Positions 11,381 to 64,000 of a stretch of DNA of 64,000 bases are shown here, in pieces (the stretch's first letter is position 1; the number at the start of each line of letters is the position of its first letter). Origin of the DNA: Azorinus chamasolen (taxonomy: Eukaryota > Mollusca > Bivalvia > Cardiida > Solecurtidae). Both the position numbers and the translations under genes were made by a program. Where the stretch lies: positions 37,498,855 to 37,562,854 of the forward strand of contig OY755244.1 of assembly GCA_963576725.1 (NCBI GenBank), given 5' to 3'. Under the pieces are notes generated by a model. The model was not told the origin of the DNA and did no database searches. It saw nothing but the letters and a program-made list of their open reading frames with translations.

Positions 11381-11666
11381 TTAACCATTTCCTTCACATA
11401 AATGCATTACCACACATTTGCAAACAGAGTAGATCCAGATCAGACTGCTCCTATAGGAGCCGTCTGATCTGGGTCTGCTCTATTAGCTAATGGAATTCTA
11501 AATATCTGTTTCTTTAGTTTCTAAAATGGCTACAATGTTCCACTTTCAATATTTCAATAGGGCTACAAGGTTCCACCTTCCATTATTTCATAATAGCTAT
11601 TCTGTCTATGAATATTCAGTATAGGTATTGAAATTTGGAATAAACATAGAAGGAGGAAAAGGTTAA
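11381..11666. mobile_element. Group A MITE with a small internal duplication
   Basis: TTAACCATTTCCTTCAC... to ...GGAAAAGGTTAA. The GGCTACAATGTTCCAC segment is repeated, making it about 36 bp longer than usual. Confidence 0.8.
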
Positions 11667-11799
11667 ATTATCCAAAATGGTGCCAATTTGAATTATTCAT
11701 CTTTATAAACCCATGGAATGCAGAGACTAGGTGTTCAAAACTTTAGGGCAAATGTGACGGCCTGTATTTAATTGGATAATGTATACAATGGTCAGGCTT

Positions 11800-12390
11800 G
11801 CTTTTGTTTTGTTTTGTTTTAACAGTATTTCAGTCATATCACAACATCCAGTTAATTACAGGTGGAGGAAGACCCCAGAAGAACATCTAGGTTGAAACAC
11901 CGACCTAACAATGGTTAGGAGAAAGGCCTGAAGTACATACCAGTACAGAAGTTGCCAAGAAAAAGTCAAAAGCTGGAGAAGGTCTCTGATCAGGGTCAGC
12001 AATGTTTGTCATTCAAAAACCCTTTAGCAAATTTGATCCTTCCATGCTGGATCATTCCACCCTGGAAATTCAAACTACGAGACCATGTTGCAAAAATTAT
12101 AATTTAAATAAATCATCTATGCCATACGACTACATGCAAACACACAAGCTGAATGATACCGCTAAAATCAATGTATGTAGTCCATCCAATAAAACAGGTC
12201 AAATGGAAATTGTAAGTACTGTAGATCCATATCATTGCAAAAGTTTAAATACACTGCAGCTGTTAGGAACTTCACAGCTCAAACTCTGTATAATTTGTAG
12301 ACTTATTTGAGTCCAAGGAAGAACCTATCCATAACAGCCATTTACCCCTTTGAAACCTAAATATTCAAAGTGGAATTTTCAATCATTGTT
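11800..12390. repeat. Possible SINE tail, then unassigned sequence
   Basis: AACAGTATTTCAGTCATATC followed by GGTGGAGGAAGACCCCAGAAG resembles mollusc SINE bodies and shares AACAGTATTTCAGT with the SINE at 32,103. No tRNA head is visible. 11,960-12,390 holds no recognised feature; an open frame of 102 codons there has no family resemblance. Confidence 0.4.
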
Positions 12391-12451
12391 TAAGGCTATT
12401 CAGTATTAACCCTATCCCTGTTGGATACTTAAGTAAGAAATAATTACACCA

Positions 12452-13595
12452 TTAATCTTTCCCTCCATAAATACGCCTTTCTACACCTCTGTAAAAGTCA
12501 CTTTTTGAAACCATTGTGACAAATAGAGCATTTGCTCCTATAGGAGCAAATGCTCTATTTATCACAATGGTTTCAAACTATAAAATTCTAAAACTTTCCT
12601 TTTCTCTAGTTAATGCTCCTTTTCGGTAGATTTATTCAAAGAGGTTGGATCTAAATACAGTCGAATCGCGGTCAATCGAATCTCACTCACTCGTTTTGAC
12701 GGTTTAACTCGTCCAAAGGCAAAGGTCTGAGCATGTCTGCATAGTAATTATATGTATAAACAATGCTTTCACTCGGACATTCGTTAAATCGGATAATTTG
12801 ATCATTGGGACGGTTTGTCAGGTCCTAACAACCAATAATTACCTTGTTTTTGACACGTTCACTCGAACACTGCTTAGACTTCACGGCGCTGTGGTTATTT
12901 CCACTTCGTGATTTTCACACCTATTTCGAAACCCTTTGATCACGGATTATCGAGTGAATGGTTTTAATGCATATGGTCAAAACTGCCCTGACACTTGTCA
13001 CTTTTGTTTTTAACTGTGATCAAACAAGCTAATAGAATAACGGGTTGCTTATAAATACAAAGTGACTTATTGCAATTTCATTCACTCGCTATTACAATTG
13101 GACTTGCATATCGACTACAAGTAGCAGTAACTGTGCTACACATTATGCTCATATGTAAATTCTACATGTGTTGTGTTTAGTTACTCAGCTTTTCATCTGA
13201 ATTCAAACTTTTTGCATAGGTGAGCAGCAGAGTAAAGACTACAAAATGATTTATGCACCGTTTTTGTTTTATAAAATGTATATTTATGAATGGTAAAATA
13301 TGCTAATATAAGAGTAAAATATAAAGTCAATTCAATTTCGTTCTTGTTTTTATTTCTCTACCAGTTAGAACTTTCAGCATTCAATAATTATTATGTACAC
13401 GACAAATGTTCCCAAGGCAACGTCCATGTAGTATAACTTACGATACTGTAAGTTTCACGACACCAATTAAGATGGCGGCCGAGATAATGGAAATGCAACT
13501 ACTCGGACGATGCGCTGGTTCGAACTTAGTTCGGGGTCCATTGGAGGTTCGAGTTATCGCGATTCGACTGTATAGCCTAAGAGGTAATGGATTAA
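12452..13595. mobile_element. Group B MITE split by a pogo-like element
   Basis: B runs TTAATCTTTCCCTCC... with tip GCTCCTATAGGAGC up to GGATCTAAATA, is interrupted at 12,658-13,570, and resumes TAGCCTAAGAGGTAATGG to TTAA. About 65 bp flanking it on the left (ggctattcagtattaaccc...) is repeated on the right at 13,596. Confidence 0.85.
12658..13570. mobile_element. Non-autonomous pogo/Tigger-like element, 913 bp
   Basis: Terminal inverted repeats CAGTCGAATCGCGGTCAATC and, inverted, CAGTCGAATCGCGATAACTC, with TA duplicated at both borders inside the group B host. The CAGTCGAATC start is typical of pogo-like elements. No transposase frame is recognisable; the interior is AT-rich. Confidence 0.8.
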
Positions 13596-13607
13596 GGCTA
13601 TTCAGTA

Positions 13608-14021
13608 TTAACCCTTTCCCTGTTGAACACTTATGTGAGAAATGATGACACCATTAATAATATCAAAAGTTGTAGAATCAGATCCATATGCAAACAGAGC
13701 AGACCCGGCTAAGACAGCTTCTTCGGGGGCCTTCTGATCTGGGTCCATTCTATTAGTAAAGGCGTCAAAAGACATCTCTATAAGGTAAAGGGTTAACCCA
13801 TTCCCTCCTAGGCTTTTTTTAGACACAACCTTTTTGAATAAATCTACAGAAAAAGAGCATTAACTAGAGAAAAGGAAAATGTTAGAATTGTGTAGTATTG
13901 AAACCATTGTGATAAATAGAGCATTTGCTCCTATGGAGCAAATCCTCTATTTATCACAATGGTTTCAAAAAGTGATTTTTACAGAGTCGTCAAAAGGCAT
14001 CAATATGAGGGAAAGGGTTAA
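13608..14021. mobile_element. Group A and group B MITEs sharing one TTAA
   Basis: A, 13,608-13,796, is shortened. B, 13,793-14,021, is TTAACCCATTCCCTCC... to ...GAGGGAAAGGGTTAA with one base lost at its hairpin tip. Confidence 0.83.
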
Positions 14022-14148
14022 CATACTAAAATGGGCAATACTAGAGTTATGGTTCTTGTATGAAAAATACCAACATTATGTGTGCCAATTACACTGAAAC
14101 CCGTCAATGCATAACAATTACAAACCTAGGCAAAATCATTATATGGGA

Positions 14149-14569
14149 AACAAGATGTGTTTGTGAAACACTATGCCCCTCATATATTTGACCTCTGACC
14201 TTGACCTCTGACCTTGACCTTGACATGTCACCCCTCAAAATGTGCAGCCTCATGAGATACACAAGCATGCCAAATATCAAGTCTCTATCTCTACTGGTCC
14301 AAAAGTTATGGCCAATGTTAAAGTCGGCGATTTGACCCATATATTTGACCTCTGACCTTGAAGGATGACCTTGACCTTGACACGTCACCCCTCAAAATGT
14401 GCGGCTTCATGAGATACATATGTATGCCAAATATCAAGTCTCTATCTATACTGGTTCAAAAGTTATGACCAATGTTAAAGTTGCTGACAAACAAACAGAC
14501 AAACAGACAAACAAACAGACAGGGCAAAAACAATATGCCCCCCGACTATCGTCTATGGGGGCATAAAAA
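14149..14569 (+). mobile_element. Pearl/Helentron-like element 2, two units
   Basis: 5' hairpin GTGTTTGTGAAACAC, then TATGCCCCTCAT. Two ~161-bp units start CATATATTTGACCTCTGACC; then an ACAAACAGAC tract and the 3' hairpin ATGCCCCCC...GGGGGCATAAAA. Contains several TGACCTTGA motifs. Confidence 0.78.
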
Positions 14570-14840
14570 TATACGGAGAACGTGATGAGAGATGCTAGAT
14601 TTATGGTTTTCTTGAATGTGGCACAGACTACTAATCAGGAAGTGGTGTGCCAAATGATACTGAATACTGTCTGTGCAAAATAAATTTCATGACCCGGACA
14701 AAATCAGATAGATGCATGGTCAAACAGATATATATACACATAAACTCTATTACTCACACTGCGTTGACTATGTTTGACTGAGTGCAAGCAGGTTCCACAA
14801 AATATTGTTATCGGCTACTTAATTGTATTCCTTTTCTCAG

Positions 14841-15092
14841 TTAACCCTTCTCTTGCTGAATTTTTTAAAATACATTTCTCCTTCTTTATCCATGCCCTGT
14901 TGTATAATTACAGATATCTTCACTGTGTACAAGTATTTCGCTGTGAAATCACTGCTGTGGAGTGCACTGGTTGCACAATCAACTTGTAAATAGTGTAGAC
15001 CCTGATGAGACAGCTCCTGCAGGAGCTGTCTCATTTGGGTTTTCACTATTTACAGGTAGGTATATTGACGCAAATAGGAAGTGAAGGGTTAA
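14841..15092. mobile_element. Group A3 MITE, complete
   Basis: TTAACCCTTCTCTTGCTG... to ...GTGAAGGGTTAA. Hairpin AAATAGTGTAGACC...GCTCCTGCAGGAGC...TTCACTATTT. A related half-copy is at 37,432-37,605. Confidence 0.8.
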
Positions 15093-15124
15093 TTTCCTTT
15101 TCATTCTTTTCAAATATATAGTAT

Positions 15125-15509
15125 CATATATCATCAAAACACTTTGAATGCAGGGCAATTGCAAACAATATAGACCCAGATGAGAGGGCTCCTGGATAAG
15201 CCCTCTGATCAGGGACTGCACTGTCTTATAGCAAAAATATGACTTTCATACTGAGTCCATCATTAACCTGTTGCCCCATAAATATGCCTTTTAACACCTT
15301 TGTAAACAGAGTAGAACCAGATCAGATGGTTCTTATAGGGAACATCTGATCGAAGTCTGCTCTGTTTGCTTCTGAAATAAAATAGATCGGATTCTACAGT
15401 TTATGCAATGACCGAATATTCCCGTGTTCATATGTCATAAAACTTCTGCTAAATAATACTGAAGATGTTATTATTTCTTACATGAATATTCATGGAGTAA
15501 GCAGATAAA
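15125..15509. mobile_element. Group A3 fragment and group A MITE
   Basis: 15,125-15,260: A3 hairpin with tip CTCCTGGATAAGCC. 15,264-15,509: A copy starting TTAACCTGTTGCCCC; the end is decayed (GGAGTAAGCAGATAAA). Confidence 0.7.
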
Positions 15510-15639
15510 TATTAAATATTCAGCCTTCAAAGTGTTAAATGCTATAGCCTGTTATTAGTTTCTACGTATGCACTCATTTCATGTGGAACATCAGTACAAG
15601 TAATTTACTAATAATTCCCAGATTTCAGTGAACAAGTTA

Positions 15640-15840
15640 CAGAGAAACAAACAGGTTGAGATGGTGTTTTTACATTGTCAGACAAATGACACAACTAAAA
15701 TTATCACCAACATTAAAGTTGCGGCCAAATCAAACAACCAACAGACAGATCAAAACAATATGCCCCTCCCCACTCTGACCTACTCTGTCCCCCCACCCCT
15801 GTTCAGAGGGGGGAGGGGACAGAGCAGGTACAGGTTCTAC
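15640..15840 (+). repeat. 3' end of a pearl-like element
   Basis: ATTAAAGTTGCGGCCAAAT, then CAACCAACAGACAGAT, then the hairpin GTCCCCCCACCCC...GGGGAGGGGAC. No 5' end or array is visible. Confidence 0.5.
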
Positions 15841-16048
15841 TGTAGGTAAAAATGCATTTTTTACAGTTTTTCTGACAAAATCAACTAGGTAGCTAGAACC
15901 AATTAAAGTTCCCTTAGGAGTCTAATGTTCAAACTCTGGGCAACACACTTCATCTACGGCAGCAACAAGTTCCACTGAATGGAGGAAACAAATGGAAGTA
16001 GAATCAGCAAACATCATAGAGCTACTTCATACTGAAAGTGCTGTTGTG

Positions 16049-16281
16049 TTAACCCTCTCCTCCATAGGCTATTTTTAGATACAACCACTTTGAATGAATC
16101 TACCCAGAAGGAGCAATTACCAGAGAAAAGGTAAAATTTTAGAATTTTGTACTTCGAAACCATTGTGATAAATAGAGCATTTGGTCCTATAGGAGCAAAT
16201 GCTCTATTTATCACAATCGTTTCAAGAAGAAGTGGTTATTACAGAGGCATAGAAAGGCATATTTATGGTGGAAAGGGTTAA
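16049..16281. mobile_element. Group B MITE
   Basis: TTAACCCTCTCCTCCATAGG... to ...GGTGGAAAGGGTTAA with tip GGTCCTATAGGAGC. 15,840-16,048 is unassigned. Confidence 0.85.
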
Positions 16282-16555
16282 GCCTCTGTTATTACAACAC
16301 TTTTTTTACAAACATTACCACATTACATGAAATGGATTAATTTTTATTCAACAGCGGAAGAGCTCACTTTGGAATATCAGAAAGATGGTAGAAAGTACAC
16401 AAACTATATACATGGAGAACACTAAAACCGAGAACTAAAGCATAAAGCAGTGACAACCTAAGTATCAAGGCTTGTCCATCAAAACAGGTATTACACAATT
16501 TAGTTCCAAAGCCACATATGAAGGGTGGATTTCAAATACTACAATCATCTTTTCT

Positions 16556-17007
16556 CTACAATCATCTTTTTTCCACCAAACATTATGTTGTGACCTCTCT
16601 TTAGAATTGTCTCGTCGAGACGATTATAAAGTGTGGTTACAACATAGCGTTTGATGGAGAAATGATGATGTGAGTATTTGAATATGCACATTTATCTGCA
16701 CCTATATCCAAGGACAAAAAGTATGCAGAAAGCTCCCTGCACCATTATTGCTCTGTATTAACCCTTTCCCTGTTCTATGTTTATTCCAAATTTCAATACC
16801 TACTGAATACTCATGGACAAAATAGTTATAATGAAATATGGAAGGTGGAACATTGTAGCCATTTTAGAAACTAAAGAAAGAGATATTTCAAATTCCACTA
16901 GCAAACAGAGCAGACCAAGATCAGACGGCTCCTATAGGAGCCGTCTGATCTGGGTCTACTCTGTTTGCAAATGCATGAAAACATGTTTATATGAAGGAAA
17001 GGGTTAA
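16556..17007. mobile_element. Group C MITE and group A MITE
   Basis: 16,556-16,707: C hairpin with GTCTCGTCGAGAC at its tip. 16,758-17,007: complete A copy, TTAACCCTTTCCCTGTTC... to ...GAAGGAAAGGGTTAA, tip GGCTCCTATAGGAGCC, one of the best preserved. Confidence 0.85.
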
Positions 17008-17079
17008 ATCAGTGCATGGCAATTTAACCATTTCACTCATGAATATTTATGAGGAAACCACTGTGCAAATAAGCCTGTT

Positions 17080-18017
17080 TTAGGCCCTCATATATACTTG
17101 TTTTCATGCAATTGCAAACAGAGTAGACCAAGATTCTATAGGAGCCGTCTGATCAGGGTCTGCTCTGTTTGCTAACAGACTTTGATAGATCTGTTTCTAT
17201 ACTTTCTAAAACGGCTACAATGTTCCACCTTCCACATTTTGTTATAACTGTTTTGTTCATGAATATTTAGCAGGTATTGAAAATTGGAATAAACATAGAA
17301 CAGCGAAAGGGATAAAGCATGTAGTTGCTTAGAGCAGGACAAAAGTAATGCAGGAAGCTCCTTTGAAAACTCTCTGAACAACTTTTCGTCTGTCTTAACC
17401 GTATGCCTTTTAACCCATCCCCGCATATTGACGCCTTTGTAAAAGTCACTTTATGAAACCATTGTGATAAATAGAGCATTTGCTCCATAGGAGCAAATGC
17501 TCTATTTATCACAATGGTATCAAAATTATACAATTCTAAAAATTTGCTTTTCTCTAGTAAATGCTCCTTTTTGGTAGATTTATTCAAAGAGGTTGGATCT
17601 AAAAATAGCCTATGCGGGAATGGGTTAACACATTTGCAAACGGAGTAGACCAAGATCTGGATCAAGGTTTGCAGCTTGTTTATGCGATATCATAAATCTT
17701 GTTATACAGTTTCTACCATGGTAAAAATTCAGCTAATTAATATTCATGGTGTAATTATTGCTAACATGAATATTCATGTGATAAAAGGTTAACTCTTTCC
17801 TCCATAAATATGCCTTTCTACGCCTCTGTAATAGTCACTTCTTGAAACCATTGTGATAAATAGAGCATTTTCTCCATAGGAGCAAATGCTCTATTTATCA
17901 CAATGGTTTCGATACTACACAATTATAACATTTTCCTTTTCTCTAGTTAATGCTCCTTTTCGGTAGATTCAGTCAAAGAGGTTGGGTCTAAAAATAGCCT
18001 ATGGAGGAATGGGTTAA
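17080..18017. mobile_element. Chain of TTAA elements: A, (D fragment), B, A, B
   Basis: A copy 17,080-17,318 (tip arm partly deleted); D scrap to about 17,400; B 17,410-17,628; A 17,625-17,792; B 17,789-18,017. The last three abut, each sharing a single TTAA with its neighbour. Confidence 0.82.
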
Positions 18018-18128
18018 ATACCTACATATAGGCCTCTTTGTAGTGGTTGGTAAGGAGAGGTGTTACATTGTACATGTTTGATACTCAGTCCATCGAAGGA
18101 AGCACATGTATACAACTTCAGTGTATGC

Positions 18129-18304
18129 TTAACCTGTTGAATAATTAAAACTAGCTCCTCCCTTCCTGAATATTAATTAAACGAAATCAAAAATTATCAT
18201 TTTGTGCTGACCCTGATCAAAGGACTCCCTCAGGATACCTTTGGTCTGGGTCTACACTGTTTACAAAGGTTGTATATACTCCGTTCCCACACTTTAAGGG
18301 TTAA
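18129..18304. mobile_element. Group A3 MITE
   Basis: TTAACCTGTTGAATAATT... to ...CACTTTAAGGGTTAA. Hairpin CTGACCCTGATCAAAGG.../...GGTCTGGGTCTACACTG. Confidence 0.75.
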
Positions 18305-18317
18305 TGTTCTCATAATC

Positions 18318-18720
18318 TGAAACAAGAGCACCGCAAGCGGGTGCCAACGCTCGTCATTGTCAAAATGAAGGTTGTAAATGCAAAATTGAAGAAGTTATGG
18401 TCAATGTTAAGATTTCAGACGGCGACGACAACAAAGACGACAATGACAATGCGGACGCCCGAGTTACGACAATAGCTTGTGATTTCTTCGAAACAGACGA
18501 GCTAAAAACTAATACAATCACACTACCATATGTCACTCTAACAACAAAGACATAGATATTTAAACTATACAGTTTTTTCAAAACAGCTCCTGTTTTCTCC
18601 ATCGAATCCTATGTTGTGACCACTCCTTAGAATCATCTCTTCAAGACCATTCTAAAAAGTGGTTACAACATAGGGTTGGCTGCAGAAATAACAATTTTAG
18701 TGCACATCTACGGTTCTGTA
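18318..18720 (+). repeat. Pearl-like 5' fragment, then group C MITE
   Basis: 18,320 opens AACAAGAGCACCGCAAGCGG, a 5' hairpin (GCACCGC/GCGGGTGC) shared with the elements at 22,976 and 48,826, followed by a GACGACAA tract. From 18,598 to 18,720 is a C hairpin (CCTATGTTGTGACCACTCC and inverse). Confidence 0.55.
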
Positions 18721-19018
18721 ACACTTCCAACACTACTGAAAACATTTTCAATCCATGAGATATTCTGTAATTTAGCATCTCATCAGGATCCAAATAATTT
18801 GATACTCAGATATTGTGTTTAAAAATAAATGGATGAGAATTGTTCTTTGAAAAATAAAGCAAATACTAAGTTTTACTAAGTACATGTACTAGTTTTACTA
18901 AGTTTCACAGTTTGTCTTCTCACAGAGAGATCGGTAAAGGGAGTCTTTGGGAAATTAAGGTACAGTACCCTCGAAACCAGACATTCAAATTTAGTATCAG
19001 TGCTAGACTGGTGGCAGC

Positions 19019-19589
19019 TTAACCGATTCCCTCATAATGACACCTCTTGACGCCTCTGCAAAAGTCACCTGTTGAAACCATGTGATAAATAAAGCATTTG
19101 CTCCTATAGGAGCAAGTGCTCTATTTATCACAATGGTATCAAACTGCAAAATTCTAAAATTTTCCTTTTCTCTAGTTAATGCTCCTTATCAGTAGATTTA
19201 TTCAAAGTCATTAGATCTAAAAATAGCCTATGAGGTAATGGGTTAATGCAGAGTGAAAGAAGCTTTCTGTATGACCTTGACCCTGCATTAAGTAGCAACC
19301 TGCCTAAAAACAATCCCTAAATTCAGGTTTAGACAAAAAAAATAACACTTCACCAACCTCATCTAGCTAGTACTCTGAGGCAATTCTTAACCCATTACCC
19401 CATAGGCTATTTCTAGATACAACCTCTTTGAATAAACCTACCGAAAAGGAGCATTAAGTAGAGAAAAGGAAACCTTTAGAATTTTATAGTTTTAAACCAT
19501 TGTAATAAATAGAGCATTTGCTCCTATAGGATCACAATGGTTTCACAAAGGGACTTTTACAGAGTCGTCAATATGAGGGAACGAGTTAA
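19019..19589. mobile_element. Two group B MITEs with a D scrap between
   Basis: B 19,019-19,246 (tip GCTCCTATAGGAGC) and B 19,387-19,589, in which most of the right hairpin arm is deleted just after CTCCTATAGGA. Between them, GAAAGAAGCTTTCTG...CCTGCATTAAG is D-derived. The second copy ends about 150 bp from PFKFB exon 12. Confidence 0.82.
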
Positions 19590-19735
19590 TGAGTACCAAC
19601 AAGACATAGAGAAAGTTTTAATAGCTCATCAGGCCTCTTGTTTACTACACCTCTGGCTACTGTTGCCAGGGTTATTCTAACACACTACAACGCTTTCTAA
19701 AGTCTATACAACCAGTTCTGCCTCAGGTATGTCTA

Positions 19736-61946
<42,211 letters not shown>

Positions 61947-62084
61947 TACTGATTTATTGCAATAATCTAACAACAATCCATTTCATAATCAAATATCACT
62001 AAAACAGGAACAACACATCAAAGAGATACAAACTGTACTAGTCAATAACATTACCCCATTGAAAACGAGTTACTATAGCTGTCG

Positions 62085-62952
62085 TTTGCAAACAGTGTAA
62101 ACCAAGATCAGAGGGCACTGATCAGGGTCTGCACTGCATGTCATTCAAGATCCTCTCACAAATCATACCCTTTCTCACAGAATGGACTCTACCATAAAAC
62201 CATGGTATACCATTCCACTTTGGAAATTAAGTATTCAAACGGTTTATCCTCTTTGAACCAAACCTTTCCCGAGTTTCCTTATTTATTACAAGGATCTTAA
62301 CTTTTAACCCATTCCCTCACAGGCTATTTTAGACACAGTCTCTATGAATAAACCTACTGAAAAGGAGCATTTACTAGCAGAAAGGAAAACTTCAGAATTG
62401 TGTAGTTTTGAAACCATTGTGATAAATAGAGCATTTGCTCTTCCGGAGCTCATATGCTCTATTTATCACAATGGTTTCAAAAAGCAACTTTAATTTTACA
62501 GTGAATATGAGGGAATTGGTTAAACAATCGGACCATAATATATATTGCTGGATTCTAGGTGGTTTTTTTTTTTTTATCCTTTTGTATCAACAAGAGTCAT
62601 GATGGCCCTTAGATATCCTTCACCTGACTGTATTGTAGCACTAGATAGAGGTGAATTAGACACAACCATCAACAGAAAATGAAGATTATAGGGTAAATTA
62701 CCCTTTTCCTCATATAAACCCATTTTAATGCATTTGCAAACAGAGTAGACCCAGATCAGACGGCTCCTATACTAGAGCCGTCTGATCAGGGTCTGTTCTG
62801 TTTGATAATGGAGTTTGATAGATCGATTTCTTTAGTTTCTAAAATGGTTATAATGTTCCACCTTCCATATTTCATTATACCTATATTTTTCCATGAATAT
62901 TCAGTAGGTATTGAAATTTAGAATAAATATAGAACACCAGGGAAAGGGTTAA
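62085..62952. mobile_element. Group A3, B and A MITEs upstream of exon 1
   Basis: A3 62,085-62,245 (hairpin tip reduced). B 62,304-62,523 (tip GCTCTTCCGGAGC). A 62,697-62,952 (tip GGCTCCTATACTAGAGCC; ends TTACCCTTTTCC and GGGAAAGGGTTAA). Confidence 0.75.
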
Positions 62953-62959
62953 GAGAGGG

Positions 62960-63540
62960 TTTAGCAACTACAACCATCTGTACCAAAAGTCTCACAAAAC
63001 TAATTATACAACAATCTGCGCCAAAAGTCTCCAAAAATTAATTATACCCATCCATGCGAAAAGTTTCACAAAACTAATGATACATCCAACATCCATCTGC
63101 TACAAAATGTGACAACCGCCAGTGCAAAGTGTCTCATAAAACTTATATTATAACAATCAGTGCCAAAAGTCTCACAAATTTAATTATGTAACCATCTGCA
63201 CCAAAAGTCTCACAAAACTAGTTGTATAACCATCTGCACTAAAAGTCTCACAAAACTAGTTATGTAACCATCTGCACCAAAAGTCTCACAAAACATTAAT
63301 AACAACCATCTGTACACTGTCTCGCTAAAGTGACACAATCATCTGCATCAAAAGTCTAGCAAAAGCAATACTATATACAATGTATTTATTCTTCATATGT
63401 TCCAAAAGTCTCACAGAACTAATATTACAACCATCTGTGACAAAAGTCTCACAAAGCTAATACTACAAACATCGGGTGACAAAAGTCTCACATACTACTA
63501 ATATTTAAAATCATCTGTGAGAAATATTTTAGTCACAAAG
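62960..63540. repeat. ~39-bp minisatellite (CCAAAAGTCTCACAAAACTA)
   Basis: About 14 diverged units of AACCATCTGCACCAAAAGTC followed by TCACAAAACTAATTATA. Units vary from about 35 to 50 bp. Confidence 0.85.
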
Positions 63541-63630
63541 CTAATATTAATTGCAATTCCGGACAGTATCAACGGGGTTTAATGTTAATCAAATCCTATC
63601 CAGGCCTGGTTACAGTGTACTGATGGCAAA

Positions 63631-64000
63631 TTAACCATTTACCTGTTGAGCATTCAAGTAAGAAATTATAAATGACACCATGAATATTCATTAGCTGATT
63701 CCTTATGAAGGGATCATGAACACAAGATGTTTTGGTATTGGTAGAAAATGTAAAATCAGACCTATACAATTTTAAAAGCAAACAGAGTAGACCCTTATCT
63801 GAAAGGGTTTCTATGGAAGCGATCTGATCTGGGTCTACTCTATGTGCAAAGGCATATAAACACTATTAACCCATTCTCGCATATTGACGCCTATTGAAAC
63901 CTCTGTAAAAGTCACTTTGTGAAACCCATTGCGATAAATAGAGCATTTGCTCCTATGGAGCAAAATTTTATGCTCTATTTATCACAATGGTTTCAAAACT
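63631..64000. mobile_element. Group A MITE and group B MITE sharing TTAA; B cut by the window end
   Basis: A 63,631-63,868 (TTAACCATTTACCTGTTG...; hairpin tip GTTTCTATGGAAGC). B from 63,865 (TTAACCCATTCTCGCAT) runs through its hairpin to the last base. Confidence 0.8.

Overview
The window is eukaryotic nuclear DNA. It is AT-rich, has long introns, and is crowded with small hairpin transposons and tandem-array elements. The tandem cores followed by (ACGG)n-type tracts resemble the 'pearl' and Helentron-associated repeats described in bivalves. That, plus a tRNA-headed SINE, points to a mollusc, most likely a bivalve. The species cannot be named from the sequence.

One protein-coding gene is recognisable and it fills most of the window on the minus strand. 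It is a 6-phosphofructo-2-kinase/fructose-2,6-bisphosphatase (PFKFB), the bifunctional enzyme that sets the level of fructose-2,6-bisphosphate and so controls glycolytic flux. Twelve successive coding exons plus one duplicated exon were placed by hand from 61,946 down to 19,741, all with GT/AG borders and matching phases. They run from the start codon through the kinase domain (Walker A) and most of the phosphatase domain. The phosphatase residues Arg, His, Glu and His are all present at the family spacing. The last 60-70 or more codons were not found and probably lie beyond base 1. The most notable coding feature is a duplicated third exon: a 94-bp version at 54,150-54,243 and a 97-bp version at 44,423-44,519. 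Their phases force one or the other to be used.

The introns are almost entirely mobile-element debris. Four hairpin MITE groups recur: A and B (both bounded by TTAA with CCCTTTCC/CCCATTCC-like ends, piggyBac-like), C (ends CAGAG.../...CTCTG) and D (ends CAGTAAAACC with TA duplication, pogo/Tc1-like). A has longer forms and two subgroups, here called A3 and A4. I count roughly 75 A, 27 B, 14 C and 14 D copies or fragments by eye. They nest in one another and often abut by sharing a single TTAA or TA. Groups A, B and D have unrelated ends but the same hairpin tip, GCTCCTATAGGAGC, and several copies are chimeras joined exactly at that tip.

The second large class is array elements of pearl/Helentron type (8.4-10.1, 14.1-14.6, 23.0-24.2, 30.4-30.7, 33.6-35.8, 37.7-38.8, 48.8-50.4 and 51.6-51.8 kb). 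Their cores are unrelated, but most keep a repeat period near 150-162 bp, and nearly all share a 5' hairpin, an ACGG/ACAG-rich tract and matching subterminal inverted repeats. Other items are a 913-bp pogo-like element inside a B element, an 881-bp Tigger-like relic with a decayed CENP-B-type helix-turn-helix, a SINE with clear target duplications, a perfect 124-bp-arm palindrome, two minisatellites and several foldbacks. No rRNA, functional tRNA, CRISPR array or virus was seen.

Layout: 1-19.7 kb, repeats only (presumed next intron); 19.7-33.1 kb, exons 12 to 4; 33.1-44.4 kb, intron with array elements and the palindrome; 44.4 kb, exon 3b; 44.5-54.1 kb, intron between the duplicate exons, with a CpG-containing unique stretch at 52.0-53.1 kb; 54.2 kb, exon 3a; 57.4 kb, exon 2; 61.9 kb, exon 1; 62-64 kb, upstream repeats.
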